A stretch of 64,000 bases of DNA from Arenimonas maotaiensis (GCF_014638745.1 NZ_BMFO01000002.1:1-64000), one strand, 5' to 3'. Positions 9,073 through 18,479 are shown, counted from the first letter of the stretch. The notes: generated by a model not told the origin, from the sequence alone. Made by a program: numbers and translations.

Positions 9073-10058
9073 GGCGCGGCCCCTTGTTTCAGGCGCTGCA
9101 GTTCCGACAGCGTGCTGCCGGCCAGCGGCAGGGCCGGCGTCAGCGGCGCGTCGGCGGCCATCTGCAGGCGTTGGCGCCGCTCGCGTAGCTGCGGCGTGTC
9201 GGCGTACAGGCGCTGCAGCCACTGTCCGATGCGGCCGACGCTGGCCTTGAATTCCGCGCCTTGGCGCAATTGCAGCGCGATGCGGGCGTTGGCGATTTCC
9301 AGCGCCAGCGCGGTCTTGGCCGCCTGCCGTTCGCCGGGCGCGATCAGGGTCTGCTGGCCGGTCGGCTGGATCTGCACCAGAGCTTCGAGCAGGCGCTGCA
9401 GGCCGCTGGCCGAGGGCTTGCTCGACGCGGCGGCGTCGGCCGCCGGCAATTGCGGCAACAGGGCTTCCAGAGCGTCCAGCTCGCCGCGTGCGATGGCGCC
9501 CGGATCGGCTTCGACGGCCCGGTAGGCCGCCAGTTCGCGGGTCACGGTCTGGCGCAGGTCCAGCCATTGCGGATCGGTCAGGCCGCCGAGCGCGGTGGCG
9601 GCCAGTTCGGTCGCTTGGATGGCGCCCGACAGGTCGCCCGACAGCGTCCAGCGTTCGCGCGCGATGATCAGCATCAGTTCCGCTTCGTGGATACGCAGGC
9701 CGTCCTGGGCGCTGCGGCCGGTGCGGCCGAGTTCGCGCACGCTGTCCTCGATCAAGGCCGCGCGCTCGCCGATGCCGAGCACTTCGTCGCGCAGTAGATT
9801 GGTGCGGTTGGCCGATTCGTTCAGGCGCTGCTGCCAGGCGGCGCGTTCGCGCGTCAGCTTGGCCAGTTCCTGTTCGGTCGACAGTAGCCGGCGGTCCAGC
9901 GCCTGCGGACTCAGGTCGGGCGCCGCGTCCGCCAGCGTCGGCGCCGCCGGCGTGCGGACGAATTGCCAGTAGGCCAGACCGGCGATGGCGGCCAACCCGG
10001 CGATCGCCAGGATCAGCGTGCCACGGCGCGCGGGTGCGGGACTCGGGTTTGCGTTCAT
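9069..10058 (-). CDS. hemX: HemX-like uroporphyrinogen-III C-methyltransferase family protein
   Basis: The protein has 329 residues and one N-terminal membrane anchor (about 14-33). A long coiled-coil segment follows (LLSTEQELAKLTRERAAWQQ and onward), then a helical domain containing AELMLIIARERW. This is the proteobacterial HemX architecture of the hemCDXY cluster. Despite the family name, the SAM-dependent methyltransferase motifs are absent, so a structural or regulatory role is more likely. The start has an AGGAG site. The gene is joined to hemD by an ATGA overlap and to hemY by a GTGA overlap. Confidence 0.88.
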   Translation of the reverse strand: MNANPSPAPARRGTLILAIAGLAAIAGLAYWQFVRTPAAPTLADAAPDLSPQALDRRLLSTEQELAKLTRERAAWQQRLNESANRTNLLRDEVLGIGERAALIEDSVRELGRTGRSAQDGLRIHEAELMLIIARERWTLSGDLSGAIQATELAATALGGLTDPQWLDLRQTVTRELAAYRAVEADPGAIARGELDALEALLPQLPAADAAASSKPSASGLQRLLEALVQIQPTGQQTLIAPGERQAAKTALALEIANARIALQLRQGAEFKASVGRIGQWLQRLYADTPQLRERRQRLQMAADAPLTPALPLAGSTLSELQRLKQGAAP

Positions 10059-10819
10059 GGTCTGCTCCTCGTGCGGTCCGTGCCGGCGCAGGCCGCCAGC
10101 GCCGCCAGCATGGCCGGCGGGTGCGTGCTCTCGGCTTGCGCCAGCTGCCGGAAGCCCTGTTGCCGCAGGTATTGTAGCAAGCGCGCGCTGCTGGCGATGC
10201 AGGGCCGTCCGCGCCAGACCGCGCGCGTTTTTTCGTCGAGTTGGCGCCAGAATTGGCCGAATGCCGATTGGCTGCTGACCAGCAGGGCCGCGCGCGGACC
10301 GAGCGCGGCCAGCGCCTGCAGGCGCGCCGGCGCCAGCGGAACCGGTTCGCGCACATAGACATGGGCGACGTGCAGCCGCGCGCCGCGGGCCGGCAGTTCG
10401 CGCTCCATCAGGCCGCGGCCGTCCGGCGCGGTCACCAGGCCGACCGCTTGGCCGCGCAGGTCGCGCAGGGACGGCAACGCCAGCAGGCCGTCGGCGTTCT
10501 GCGGTTCGGCGATTTCGATGCGCGTGGCGCCGGCCGCGCGCAAGGCGCGGGCCGTGCCGTGGCCGACCGCCCACCACGATCCGCGCAGCGGCCGCAGCGC
10601 GGCGGCGAAGCGGACCGCTTCCGGCGAGCTGACGATACGGATCGGGCAGGCCAGGGCCGCATCCAGGGCGGCGCGGTCGCCGGTCGCGCGCAGGCGGAAC
10701 GGCGAGGCCGCGAACATCCGCGCACCCTGCGCCGCGGCCGCGCGGCGCAGGGCATCGTGGCGGTTCTGCGGACGCAGGGAAACCACGGTCCAGCCGGCGA
10801 GGGAGGGCGTTGGAGGCAT
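10055..10819 (-). CDS. hemD: Uroporphyrinogen-III synthase
   Basis: The enzyme closes and inverts ring D of hydroxymethylbilane to give uroporphyrinogen III in the heme pathway. The 254-residue sequence is divergent, as is normal for HemD. It shows the two-lobe layout with VVSLRPQNRH at the start, FAAALRPLRGSWWAVGHGTA in the middle and LLVSSQSAFGQFW near the end. The ATG at 10819 follows a TTGGAGG-type stretch. hemC, the usual partner, is not upstream here; the opposite-strand neighbour is an unrelated secreted protein. It is therefore the first gene of a three-gene hemD-hemX-hemY operon. Confidence 0.85.
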   Translation of the reverse strand: MPPTPSLAGWTVVSLRPQNRHDALRRAAAAQGARMFAASPFRLRATGDRAALDAALACPIRIVSSPEAVRFAAALRPLRGSWWAVGHGTARALRAAGATRIEIAEPQNADGLLALPSLRDLRGQAVGLVTAPDGRGLMERELPARGARLHVAHVYVREPVPLAPARLQALAALGPRAALLVSSQSAFGQFWRQLDEKTRAVWRGRPCIASSARLLQYLRQQGFRQLAQAESTHPPAMLAALAACAGTDRTRSRP

Positions 10820-10885
10820 CGGAATCGTCGGTAACGGCCGTTTATGGCAGAATCCAGTGTAACTGAGCGATTCGGGAAAGAAAGC

Positions 10886-11296
10886 ATGTCGATCAACGCA
10901 TTCGCCCTGGGCTTGCTCCTGGCGCTCCTTCCCGGCTTGGCCGATGCGCGCGCCGACAAGGCCGACAAGGCGCTGCAGGCCAGCCTGAAAATGTACGCGC
11001 AGGCCGTGCGTTGGAACGACTTCGCCGCCGCCGCGGAGTCGTTGGATCCGGCCCTGCGCGCGCCGGAAGGCTTCAGCGAAGACGACGAGGCCTATTACAC
11101 GCGCTTCCAGATCAGCGGCTACAGCCTGAAATCCGGCGTCCGCAGCGGTCCGGCCGATTACAGCCAGCGCGTCGAGCTGCGCATCATCGACGTCGCCTCG
11201 CAGACCGAGCGGGTCAAGACCGACCGCCAGATTTGGCGCTACGATGCCGCCGCCAAGCGCTGGTGGCTGACCTCGGGCCTGCCGCGCCTGGAGTGA
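10886..11296 (+). CDS. Small secreted hypothetical protein
   Basis: The 136-residue product starts with a clear signal peptide (MSINAFALGLLLALLPGLADARA, cleaved near residue 22). The mature part is about 114 residues with a helix of the pattern LQASLKMYAQAVRWNDFAAA and a beta-rich tail ending WWLTSGLPRLE. It resembles the general NTF2-like or cystatin-like shape of small periplasmic proteins, but this is a weak impression. A GGGAAAGAAAG ribosome site supports the start at 10886. It lies between hemD (divergent) and a rhodanese gene. Function is unknown. Confidence 0.75.
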   Translation: MSINAFALGLLLALLPGLADARADKADKALQASLKMYAQAVRWNDFAAAAESLDPALRAPEGFSEDDEAYYTRFQISGYSLKSGVRSGPADYSQRVELRIIDVASQTERVKTDRQIWRYDAAAKRWWLTSGLPRLE

Positions 11297-11320
11297 GTGG
11301 CGCAAAGCGGGCCGGCGCGC

Positions 11321-11326
11321 GATAAT
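11321..11326 (+). promoter_or_regulatory. Candidate -10 box for the rhodanese gene
   Basis: GATAAT lies 27 bases before the rhodanese ATG. The hexamer TGGCGC sits 17 bases upstream as a weak -35. This would let rhodanese-secB-gpsA be transcribed apart from the gene before. The call is from resemblance to the sigma-70 pattern only. Confidence 0.4.
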
Positions 11327-11353
11327 ACCGGCTTTCCCCGAGTTGGATCCTGC

Positions 11354-11788
11354 ATGTCCCTTGCCGAATTGCTGGCTTTCGCCGGCCAAAGTCCGCTGCT
11401 GTCGGCCCTGTTCGTGGTGCTGACCGCGGCCATCGTCTATACCGAGATCGCCCGCCTGTTCACCGGCTACAAGCGCGTCACCCCGGCGCAGCTGACCGAC
11501 CTGATCAACCGCGAGTCGGCCCTGGTGGTCGACGTCAGCGCCATCGCCGACTTCGAGAAAGGCCATATCCTCGGCTCCAAGCATGTGGCGATGAGCCAGT
11601 TCGATCCGGAAAACAAGCTGTTGGCCAAAGCCAAAGAGCTGCCGGTGGCGGTGGTCTGCCGCAGCGGCCAGACCGCCGGCGGCGCCGCGGCGCGCCTGCA
11701 CAAAGCCGGTTTCACGCGCGTGTATCTGCTCGAGGGCGGCATCAACGCCTGGACCCAGGCCGACCTGCCGCTCACCAAGGGCCGCTAG
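11354..11788 (+). CDS. yibN: Membrane-anchored rhodanese-like protein (YibN type)
   Basis: The protein has one N-terminal membrane helix (about 12-34). A single rhodanese domain with the active-site Cys102 in VVCRSGQTAGGAA follows, and the end reads LEGGINAW. Rhodaneses transfer sulfane sulfur to thiophilic acceptors; the physiological acceptor is not known. Lying just upstream of secB is the usual place for YibN in gammaproteobacteria, which supports the name. With 144 residues it is of normal length. It is probably co-transcribed with secB and gpsA. Confidence 0.87.
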   Translation: MSLAELLAFAGQSPLLSALFVVLTAAIVYTEIARLFTGYKRVTPAQLTDLINRESALVVDVSAIADFEKGHILGSKHVAMSQFDPENKLLAKAKELPVAVVCRSGQTAGGAAARLHKAGFTRVYLLEGGINAWTQADLPLTKGR

Positions 11789-11875
11789 GACTTGATATCA
11801 TGGCCCATGGCCCCACTTAAACAGGGTTAGTCCCTGAATTTCCGCGGATTTCCGCATCCTTTTCCGGAGTTTTCC

Positions 11876-12397
11876 ATGTCTGCCAATCTGACCGAAGGTG
11901 CCGCGCAAGACGGCGCGCAAGCCGCCGCTTCCTTCAGCGTGCAAAAGATCTACCTGAAGGACGCCTCCTTCGAAGCCCCGAACGCCCCGATGGCGTTCAA
12001 CGAGCAGGGTCAGCCCGAGCTCAACATGAACCTGAACCAGAAGGTCGGCAAGTTGGCTGACGGCGTGTTCGAAGTGGTGTTGGGCGTGACCCTGACCTGC
12101 ACCATCGAAGACAAGACCATCTACCTGGCGGAAGTGGCCCAGGCCGGCCTGTTCGGCCTGGCCGGTTTCGACGACGCCACGCTGGACGCCATGCTCGGCA
12201 TCCACTGCCCGAACGTGCTGTTCCCGTACGCGCGCCAAGCCGTGTCCGACCTGATCGGCCAAGGCGGTTTCCCGCCGTTCTATCTGCAGCCGATCAACTT
12301 CGAGGCCATCTACGCCGAAGGCCTGCGCCGCCGTGCCGAACAGGTCGCCGGCGCCAGCGACGGCAGCACGATGGTGGCCGAGGGCGGCAACGCCTGA
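11876..12397 (+). CDS. secB: Protein-export chaperone SecB
   Basis: SecB is a cytosolic tetrameric chaperone that keeps pre-proteins unfolded and passes them to SecA. The 173-residue sequence shows the family phrases [19 protein letters not shown] near the start, the acidic SecA-contact strand with EVVLGVTLT, and [27 protein letters not shown]. The extension before FSVQ is slightly long. A CCGGAG ribosome site lies upstream. It forms the usual rhodanese-secB-gpsA order. Confidence 0.96.
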   Translation: MSANLTEGAAQDGAQAAASFSVQKIYLKDASFEAPNAPMAFNEQGQPELNMNLNQKVGKLADGVFEVVLGVTLTCTIEDKTIYLAEVAQAGLFGLAGFDDATLDAMLGIHCPNVLFPYARQAVSDLIGQGGFPPFYLQPINFEAIYAEGLRRRAEQVAGASDGSTMVAEGGNA

Positions 12398-12405
12398 ATC
12401 CGGCC

Positions 12406-13431
12406 ATGACGGACGCGCCGATCACGGTCGCGGTCCTCGGTGCCGGTTCCTGGGGCACCGCCTTGGCTTCGCTGTTGGCCCGCAACGGTCACCGCACGGT
12501 GATCTGGGGCCGCGACGCCGAACAGGTCCGCGCCATCAACGAGCGGCATGAGAATACCCGGTACCTGCCGGGTATTCCTTTGCCCGAAAGCCTAGGCGCC
12601 AGCACCGATCTGCCCGCCACCGTGCGCGCGGCCAACGTGGTGCTGGTGGTGACGCCCAGCCATGCCTTCGGCGACACGGTACGCGCGCTGGCGCCGCATC
12701 GTCGACCCGGCACCGGCGTGGCTTGGGCCACCAAGGGCTTCGAGCCCGGTTCCGGCCGGTTCCTGCATGAGGTGGCGGCCGAGCTGCTCGGCGATGACGT
12801 GCCGTTGGCGGTGGTTACCGGTCCGTCCTTCGCCAAGGAAGTGACCCAAGGCCTGCCGACCGCGGTGACCGTGCATTCGGACGATCCCGATTTCGCCCAG
12901 ACGGTGGCCGAAGCCCTGCATGGCCCGGCCTTCCGCGCCTATACCGGCAACGACATGCTCGGCGCCGAGCTCGGCGGCGCGATGAAGAACGTGCTGGCGG
13001 TGGCCACCGGCGTCGCCGACGGCATGAATCTGGGCCTGAACGCCCGCGCCGGCCTGATCACCCGCGGCCTGAACGAGATGCTGCGGCTGAACCAGGCGCT
13101 CGGCGGCCGTGCCGAGACCCTGATGGGCCTGGCCGGCTTGGGCGACCTGGTGCTGACCTGCACCGGCGATCTGTCGCGCAACCGCCGTCTGGGTCTGGCG
13201 CTCGGCCAAGGCCAATCCATCAAGGACGCGGTGGCGGCGATCGGTCAGGTGGTGGAATCGATCCAGACCTGCGATGAAGTGATGCGCCTGGCCGGGCGTT
13301 TCGGCATCGATCTGCCGATTTCCGCCTTGGTGCGGCGCGTGCTGCACGAGGAAATCACGCCGCAGGAAGGCCTGAAGCTGCTGCTGGCGCGCGAGCAGAA
13401 GCCGGAATATCCGCAAGGCCTGTTCCACTGA
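12406..13431 (+). CDS. gpsA: Glycerol-3-phosphate dehydrogenase [NAD(P)+]
   Basis: GpsA reduces dihydroxyacetone phosphate to sn-glycerol-3-phosphate for phospholipid synthesis. The nucleotide-binding motif GAGSWG is at residues 12-17. The later signatures [28 protein letters not shown] with the catalytic Lys, and [12 protein letters not shown] are all present. Its 341 residues are typical. It starts eight bases after the secB stop and ends at a strong terminator, so secB-gpsA form the tail of the operon. Confidence 0.97.
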   Translation: MTDAPITVAVLGAGSWGTALASLLARNGHRTVIWGRDAEQVRAINERHENTRYLPGIPLPESLGASTDLPATVRAANVVLVVTPSHAFGDTVRALAPHRRPGTGVAWATKGFEPGSGRFLHEVAAELLGDDVPLAVVTGPSFAKEVTQGLPTAVTVHSDDPDFAQTVAEALHGPAFRAYTGNDMLGAELGGAMKNVLAVATGVADGMNLGLNARAGLITRGLNEMLRLNQALGGRAETLMGLAGLGDLVLTCTGDLSRNRRLGLALGQGQSIKDAVAAIGQVVESIQTCDEVMRLAGRFGIDLPISALVRRVLHEEITPQEGLKLLLAREQKPEYPQGLFH

Positions 13432-13436
13432 GATGC

Positions 13437-13464
13437 AAAAACCCCCGCCGAAGCGGGGGTTTTT
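13437..13464. terminator. Bidirectional intrinsic terminator
   Basis: AAAAACCCCCGC pairs with GCGGGGGTTTTT around the loop CGAA, followed by more T. It lies between gpsA and the convergent porin gene and can stop both. Confidence 0.95.
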
Positions 13465-13487
13465 GTTTGTCGCGTAACCGCGGCTTC

Positions 13488-14051
13488 TCAGAAGCTGATG
13501 CGGGCGCCGACGTTCCAGCCGTTCAGGTCGCTGTTGTCGCGGTCGGCGTAGTCGTAGCCGGCGGTGATGCCGAAGGTGTCGTTGACGTGGTACACGGCGC
13601 CGACCGAGGCGCCGAAGCCGTTGCCGAAGTCGCCCACGTCGGTGTAGTTGACCTTGCCGTTCAGTTCGAACTTGTCGGACACCATGCCGCGCAGGCCGGT
13701 GGCGACGCGGTAGCCGTTGTCGCTGAAGCCGCCCAGGCCGGAGTCGACCTTGTTGCGCACGAACGACAGTTCGCTGACCCAGTCGGTCTTGTCGTTGACC
13801 GACTTGATGAAGCCGGCACCGGCGGTGGTTTCGCTCAGTTCGACGCCGTTGCTGTCGTACTTCTCGTAACCGGCGATGCCGTAGAAGCTGTCGTTGAACT
13901 TGATCGAGCCGTCGATGCCGAAGCCGTCCAGGTCGGCGCCGTCGAGGTCGACTTCGCCGTAGGTGCCCTGCACGTAGTTGTAGTTGATGTCGGACGCCTG
14001 GGCGGACAGCGCGGCGGCGGACAGGACGATGGCCAGTACGGTACGTTTCAT
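13488..14051 (-). CDS. Ax21-like outer-membrane beta-barrel protein
   Basis: The 187-residue protein has a signal peptide (MKRTVLAIVLSAAALSAQAS). Alternating beta strands follow, starting with INYNYVQGTYGEVDLDG, and it ends in aromatic Phe within ARISF, the recognition signal for the BAM machinery. The phrase order, small barrel size and the Asp/Gly-rich turns resemble the Xanthomonas Ax21 family, once thought to be a quorum signal and now regarded as an outer-membrane protein. I chose the ATG at 14051 (GGAG site) rather than upstream in-frame ATGs because the signal peptide starts there. Confidence 0.8.
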   Translation of the reverse strand: MKRTVLAIVLSAAALSAQASDINYNYVQGTYGEVDLDGADLDGFGIDGSIKFNDSFYGIAGYEKYDSNGVELSETTAGAGFIKSVNDKTDWVSELSFVRNKVDSGLGGFSDNGYRVATGLRGMVSDKFELNGKVNYTDVGDFGNGFGASVGAVYHVNDTFGITAGYDYADRDNSDLNGWNVGARISF

Positions 14052-14121
14052 AGGATTCTCCAATGGTTTTTCATGTGTGTGCGGAAATGCATTTCGCATT
14101 CCTTCCTGCATTCCAGCAGAC

Positions 14122-14143
14122 GCATTCTGCATTTCGCAGATGC
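14122..14143. repeat. Imperfect palindrome upstream of the Ax21-like gene
   Basis: GCATTCTGC and GCAGATGC form arms around ATTTC with one bulged base. Related GCATTTCGCA-type words recur between 14090 and 14140. This could be an operator or an mRNA hairpin in the 5' leader of the porin gene. The 180-base gap between the porin and trmL holds no gene I can see. Confidence 0.35.
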
Positions 14144-14230
14144 ACGACTTGGAGTGCCGATGGTCACGCAAGTTCCGCGACGGACATGCCGCGTTAACCT
14201 TTGGTTAAGTTTCCGGATCCGTCGGCGGAC

Positions 14231-14695
14231 TCAGGCCGCGCCGTCATACGCGCGCTGGCGCCAGACTTCGAATACCGCCACCGCCACCGCGTTCGACAGG
14301 TTCAGACTGCGCTGCCCGGGCCGCATCGGCAGGCGCAGGCGCTGTGTTTCCGGCACCGTCGCCAACACCTCGGCCGGCAGGCCGCGGGTTTCCGGGCCGA
14401 ACAGCAGCGCGTCGTTGTCCCGATACGCCGGCGCATCGAAGCGGATGCCCGCCTTCGAGCTGAACGAGAACACGCGCGGTTGCCCCAAGTGCGCCAGGCA
14501 GGCGGCGAAATCGGTGTGGCGTTTCACCTCGGCGAACTCGTGGTAATCCAGGCCGGCGCGCTTCACGCGCGCGTCGTCCCATTCGAAGCCGAGCGGTTCG
14601 ACCAGATGCAGGCGCGCGCCGGTGTTGGCGCACAGGCGGATGACGTTGCCGGTGTTCGGCGGGATTTCCGGCTCGAACAGAATGACGTCGATCAC
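14231..14695 (-). CDS. trmL: tRNA (cytidine/uridine-34-2'-O)-methyltransferase TrmL
   Basis: TrmL is a SPOUT-class enzyme that 2'-O-methylates the wobble base of leucine tRNAs. The 154-residue protein opens with DVILFEPEIPPNTGNVIRLC. It contains LFGPETRGLP and ends with the knot-forming segment LRLPMRPGQRSLNLSNAVAV. The start is a GTG at 14695. It lies just after a secreted protein gene on the same strand, with a 14-base gap. Confidence 0.93.
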   Translation of the reverse strand: MIDVILFEPEIPPNTGNVIRLCANTGARLHLVEPLGFEWDDARVKRAGLDYHEFAEVKRHTDFAACLAHLGQPRVFSFSSKAGIRFDAPAYRDNDALLFGPETRGLPAEVLATVPETQRLRLPMRPGQRSLNLSNAVAVAVFEVWRQRAYDGAA

Positions 14696-14709
14696 GACGC
14701 GTCCCTGGA

Positions 14710-15498
14710 TCAGCTGAGTTGGCAGGATTTTAGCAAAGTGCGGCGCGCGCGGTCTTCATCGTCGGCGCCGACCACGCGGTCGCTCACCGGAAATTCGATC
14801 AGTGTCTTCAGCGGTTTTTCGCCGGCGTCGTCCAGGATGTTGCTCAAGCCCTTGAAGCGCAGCAGGCGCCGGCTGTCGCGGCCGTAGGTGACTTCGATCT
14901 CCGGCGCGACCAATCCCGCCAGGCCGTCCAGGCCGAGCCGGAAGGTCTGCGCCGGCTGTTCGCGGTAGCGCACCGCCGCGCTGCGGCGCAGGTTGAAGCC
15001 GTAGCTGGACAGCCGCGACGGCACCGCGAAACGCAGGCTCTGCCGCTCACCGGCGCTCAACTGCGGCCAACGGCTGCGGATGAACACGTCGAAGCCGGCG
15101 TCGGCCACCAGGTCGGGCCGGTTGGCCAGCGTCTGCGCACGCTCGCCGTCGCGGCCGCTGGTCCACAGTTCCGGCCGGCCCTCGCGCCAACGCAGACCCT
15201 CTTGATAGCCGAGCCGGACGTCGGTGAAGCGGAACGTCGGCGCCAAGGGCGATGGCGCATACGAGATCTCCTTGCGCGCGAAGGCGGTGCCGTCGGGGCA
15301 GCGGTACAGCACGGTACGCCGTACCGGCGCCCCGGACTCGAGGCGCGTCCAGTGCGACTCGGTGTACAGCAGACGGCGGCTATCCGGGTCGCGGGCCTGG
15401 CCCTGTTCGTAGCGGATGCCGTCCGCGGCCGAGCCGCCGCCGGCGAACAGCAGCATAAACAGCGCAGGCAGCAGGCGGTGGACGGGGAATGTTTTCAC
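14710..15498 (-). CDS. Periplasmic hypothetical protein
   Basis: The 262-residue product has a signal peptide (MKTFPVHRLLPALFMLLFAGGGSAA). The mature part is beta-rich, begins DGIRYEQGQARDPDSRRLLYTE, and carries RLLRFKGLSNILDDAGEKPLKTLIEFP near the end. The pattern (a 'lipoprotein-like' strand repeat followed by RFKGLSNI) recurs in conserved xanthomonad proteins of unknown role; I do not assign a function. It is divergent from the M16 peptidase gene, and the roughly 90-base gap between them probably carries both promoters. Confidence 0.72.
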   Translation of the reverse strand: MKTFPVHRLLPALFMLLFAGGGSAADGIRYEQGQARDPDSRRLLYTESHWTRLESGAPVRRTVLYRCPDGTAFARKEISYAPSPLAPTFRFTDVRLGYQEGLRWREGRPELWTSGRDGERAQTLANRPDLVADAGFDVFIRSRWPQLSAGERQSLRFAVPSRLSSYGFNLRRSAAVRYREQPAQTFRLGLDGLAGLVAPEIEVTYGRDSRRLLRFKGLSNILDDAGEKPLKTLIEFPVSDRVVGADDEDRARRTLLKSCQLS

Positions 15499-15588
15499 GC
15501 CGCCACTATGACCTCCGGCCTAGTGTAGGGGGCGTCAATATGGCTTACCATTGGGTTCTTTTCTCCCGCAACCGTATAAGGAAGCACC

Positions 15589-18453
15589 ATGCGTTCAGGT
15601 ACTTACACCGCTCTCGCGCTCGCCCTCGGCCTGGCTTTGTCCGGCTCCGCCGCCTACGCCCCGACCGCCGCGGCCAAGGCGCCGGCCTCGCTGGCCGTCG
15701 ACATCCCCTACGAGCAGTTCACCCTGCCCAACGGCCTGCGCGTGGTGGTGCACACCGACCGCAAGGCGCCGATCGTGGCGGTCAACATCTGGTACCACGT
15801 CGGCTCCAAGGACGAGACCCCGGGCCGCACCGGCTTCGCGCACCTGTTCGAACACTTGATGTTCCAAGGTTCGGAGAACTACCGCGACGAATTCTTCGGT
15901 CCGTTCGAGCGCGTCGGCGCCACCGACCAGAACGGCACCACCAACAGCGACCGCACCAACTACTTCCAGAACGTGCCGACCACCGCGCTCGACATGGCGC
16001 TGTGGATGGAATCCGACCGCATGGGCCACTTCCTGGGCGCCGTCGACCAGGCCCTGCTCGACGAGCAGCGCGGCGTGGTGCAGAACGAGAAGCGCCAGGG
16101 CGAGAACCAGCCGTACGGCGTGCTGCGCGAGCCGCTGTCGAAGGCGCTGTTCCCGAAAGGCCACCCGTACAGCTGGACCACCATCGGCTCGATGAACGAC
16201 CTCAACGCCGCCTCGCTGGAGGACGTGAAGAGCTGGTTCCGCCGGGCCTACGGCCCGAACAACGCGGTGCTGGTGCTGGCCGGCGACATCGACCTGGCCA
16301 CCGCCAAGGAAAAAGTCGCCAAGTATTTCGGCGACATCCCGGCCGCGCCCGACTTCAAGCAGCCGGCGGTCGACGTCGCGCCGCTGAAGGCCGATGCCCG
16401 CCTGGTGCTGACCGACAAGGTGCCGCAGGTGTCCTGGAACCGCCTCTGGAACGTGGCGCAGAGCGGCGCGCCGGAAGAGGACGACCTTGATCTGTTCGCC
16501 CAGGTGCTCGGCGGCAGCGGCAGCTCGCGCCTGGACCGCCGTCTGGTGCACGAGGAGAAGCTGGTCGACAGCATCTCCACCAGCTATTACGGCCAACAGC
16601 TGTCCGGCCGCTTCTCGATCAGCGCCGCCATCAAGCAGGGCGTCGATCCGAAGAGGGTCGAAGCCATCGTCGACGAGGAGCTGAAGAAGCTGCTGGCCGA
16701 CGGCCCGACCCAGCAGGAGCTGGACCAGGCCAAGGTCGCCATCAAGTCCGGCTTCATCCGCCAGATCGAGCGCATCGGCGGCTTCGGCGGCAAGGCCGAC
16801 GTGCTGGCCGCCTGCGCCGTGTACCGGAACGATCCGGGCTGCTTCCGCACATCGTTGGCCAATATCGAGAAGGCCACGGTCGCTTCGGTGAAGGCCGCCG
16901 GCAACAAGTGGCTGAACAACGCCAGCCTGTACGCCGTGGTCGAGCCGGGCGAGCGCAAGCCGGCCGCGGAAGAGCCGTCGGTCGCGCGTAGCGCGGCGCC
17001 GGCGGTCGGCGCAGTCGACACGAAATTCAAGACCCTGCCGGCCGGCGTCGACCGCAGTCTGGGCGTGCCGAAGACCGAAACCTTCCCGGACCTGAGCTTC
17101 CCGGCCCTGCAGCGCGCCACCCTGTCGAACGGCCTGAACGTGGTGCTGGCTTCCCGCCCGGGCATTCCGGTGGTGCAGATGAACATGCTGTTCGGCGGCG
17201 GCTTCAGCACCGATGCCGGCAAGAAGCTCGGCACCGCCAGCTTCGCCACCAATATGCTGACCCAGGGCGCCGGCGAGTACGACGCGCTGGCCTTCGCCGC
17301 CAAGCAGGAAAGCCTGGGCGCCAACATCGGCAGCGGCGCCGGCCTGGACGGCGCCAGCGCCTCGCTGTCGGCGATCAAGGAAAAACTCGAACCGTCGCTG
17401 GCGCTGTACGCCGACATGCTGCGCAAGCCGCGCTTCGACGCCAAGGAAATCGAGCGTGTGCGCGCCCAGTGGCTGGCCACCATCAAGCAGGAGAAGGTGC
17501 AGCCGCAGGGCGTGGTCAACCGGGTGTTGCCGGGCCTGATGTACGGCGCCGGCCATCCGTACGCGATTCCGTCCAGCGGCACCGGCACCGAAGCCGACAT
17601 CGCCGCGCTGACCCGCGACGACCTGCTGGCCTACCACAACGCCTACATCCGTCCGGACGCCGCCACTTTGGTGGTGACCGGCGACACCACGCTGGCCGAG
17701 ATCGTGCCGCTGCTGGAGAAGCACCTGGGCGATTGGAAAGGCGCGGGCGCCAAGCCGGCTGCGCCGGCCGTGGCCGCCGTGCCGCTGCCGAAAAAGCCGC
17801 GCGTGTTCCTGATCGACCAGCCCGGTTCGGTGCAGGCCAACATCTTCGCCGGCCAGCTGGTGCCGTCCAGCCGCGATCCGAACGTGGTCGATCTGGACGT
17901 GGCCAACGGCGTGTTCGGCGGCACCTTCACCTCGCGCTTGAACATGAACCTGCGCGAGAACAAGCGTTGGTCGTACGGCGCCCGTTCCGGCCTGCAGAAC
18001 GCCCAGGGTCCGCGTCCGTGGATCGCGTCGGCCGGCGTGCAGATCGACAAGACCGCCGAGTCGATGGCCGAAATGGACCGTGAGATCCGCGAGTTCGCCT
18101 CCGGCAAGAACCCGACCAAGCCGGACGAGCTGGCCAAGATCCAGAACTCGTTCACCCTGCGCCTGCCGGGTTCGCTGGAAACCAACAGCGCGCTCGGCGG
18201 CTCGATCGCCGACATCGTGCGCTACGACCGTCCGGACGACTACGTGCTGCAGCGCAGCGCCCGCATCAAGTCGATCACCCTGGGCGACGTGCAGCGCGCC
18301 GCCGCCGGCATCCAGCCGGACTCCCTGACCTGGGTGGTGGTCGGCGACCTGTCCAAGATCAAGGACAAGATCGCGGCGCTGAACATCGGCCCGATCACCG
18401 TGCTCGACAACGACGGCAAGCCGGTCAAGGCGGACGGCAAGCAGGCCAAGTAA
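15589..18453 (+). CDS. M16 family zinc metallopeptidase (insulinase/pitrilysin type), exported
   Basis: The 954-residue protein starts with a signal peptide (about residues 1-24). Its first half is a catalytic M16 domain with the inverted zinc motif HLFEH (His85, Glu88, His89) and the downstream zinc-ligand region QNEKRQGENQPYG. Its second half is another M16 domain, from about 495, that lacks HxxEH and so acts as the non-catalytic half of the clam-shell. Such proteins degrade short peptides in the periplasm. An AAGGAAG site supports the start at 15589. The gene stands alone between a divergent gene and a terminator. Confidence 0.92.
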   Translation: MRSGTYTALALALGLALSGSAAYAPTAAAKAPASLAVDIPYEQFTLPNGLRVVVHTDRKAPIVAVNIWYHVGSKDETPGRTGFAHLFEHLMFQGSENYRDEFFGPFERVGATDQNGTTNSDRTNYFQNVPTTALDMALWMESDRMGHFLGAVDQALLDEQRGVVQNEKRQGENQPYGVLREPLSKALFPKGHPYSWTTIGSMNDLNAASLEDVKSWFRRAYGPNNAVLVLAGDIDLATAKEKVAKYFGDIPAAPDFKQPAVDVAPLKADARLVLTDKVPQVSWNRLWNVAQSGAPEEDDLDLFAQVLGGSGSSRLDRRLVHEEKLVDSISTSYYGQQLSGRFSISAAIKQGVDPKRVEAIVDEELKKLLADGPTQQELDQAKVAIKSGFIRQIERIGGFGGKADVLAACAVYRNDPGCFRTSLANIEKATVASVKAAGNKWLNNASLYAVVEPGERKPAAEEPSVARSAAPAVGAVDTKFKTLPAGVDRSLGVPKTETFPDLSFPALQRATLSNGLNVVLASRPGIPVVQMNMLFGGGFSTDAGKKLGTASFATNMLTQGAGEYDALAFAAKQESLGANIGSGAGLDGASASLSAIKEKLEPSLALYADMLRKPRFDAKEIERVRAQWLATIKQEKVQPQGVVNRVLPGLMYGAGHPYAIPSSGTGTEADIAALTRDDLLAYHNAYIRPDAATLVVTGDTTLAEIVPLLEKHLGDWKGAGAKPAAPAVAAVPLPKKPRVFLIDQPGSVQANIFAGQLVPSSRDPNVVDLDVANGVFGGTFTSRLNMNLRENKRWSYGARSGLQNAQGPRPWIASAGVQIDKTAESMAEMDREIREFASGKNPTKPDELAKIQNSFTLRLPGSLETNSALGGSIADIVRYDRPDDYVLQRSARIKSITLGDVQRAAAGIQPDSLTWVVVGDLSKIKDKIAALNIGPITVLDNDGKPVKADGKQAK

Positions 18454-18479
18454 GCGCTGCCTTTGATGGCGGAGCGTGG

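Noticed and set aside
7834-10362. 842-residue reading that extends hemY upstream through hemX
   Set aside because: Only the part from the GTG at 9072 has family features; the rest lies out of frame on the real hemX and hemD genes.
15595-17724. 709-residue minus-strand open frame
   Set aside because: It is antisense to the M16 peptidase gene, with no recognisable protein pattern.
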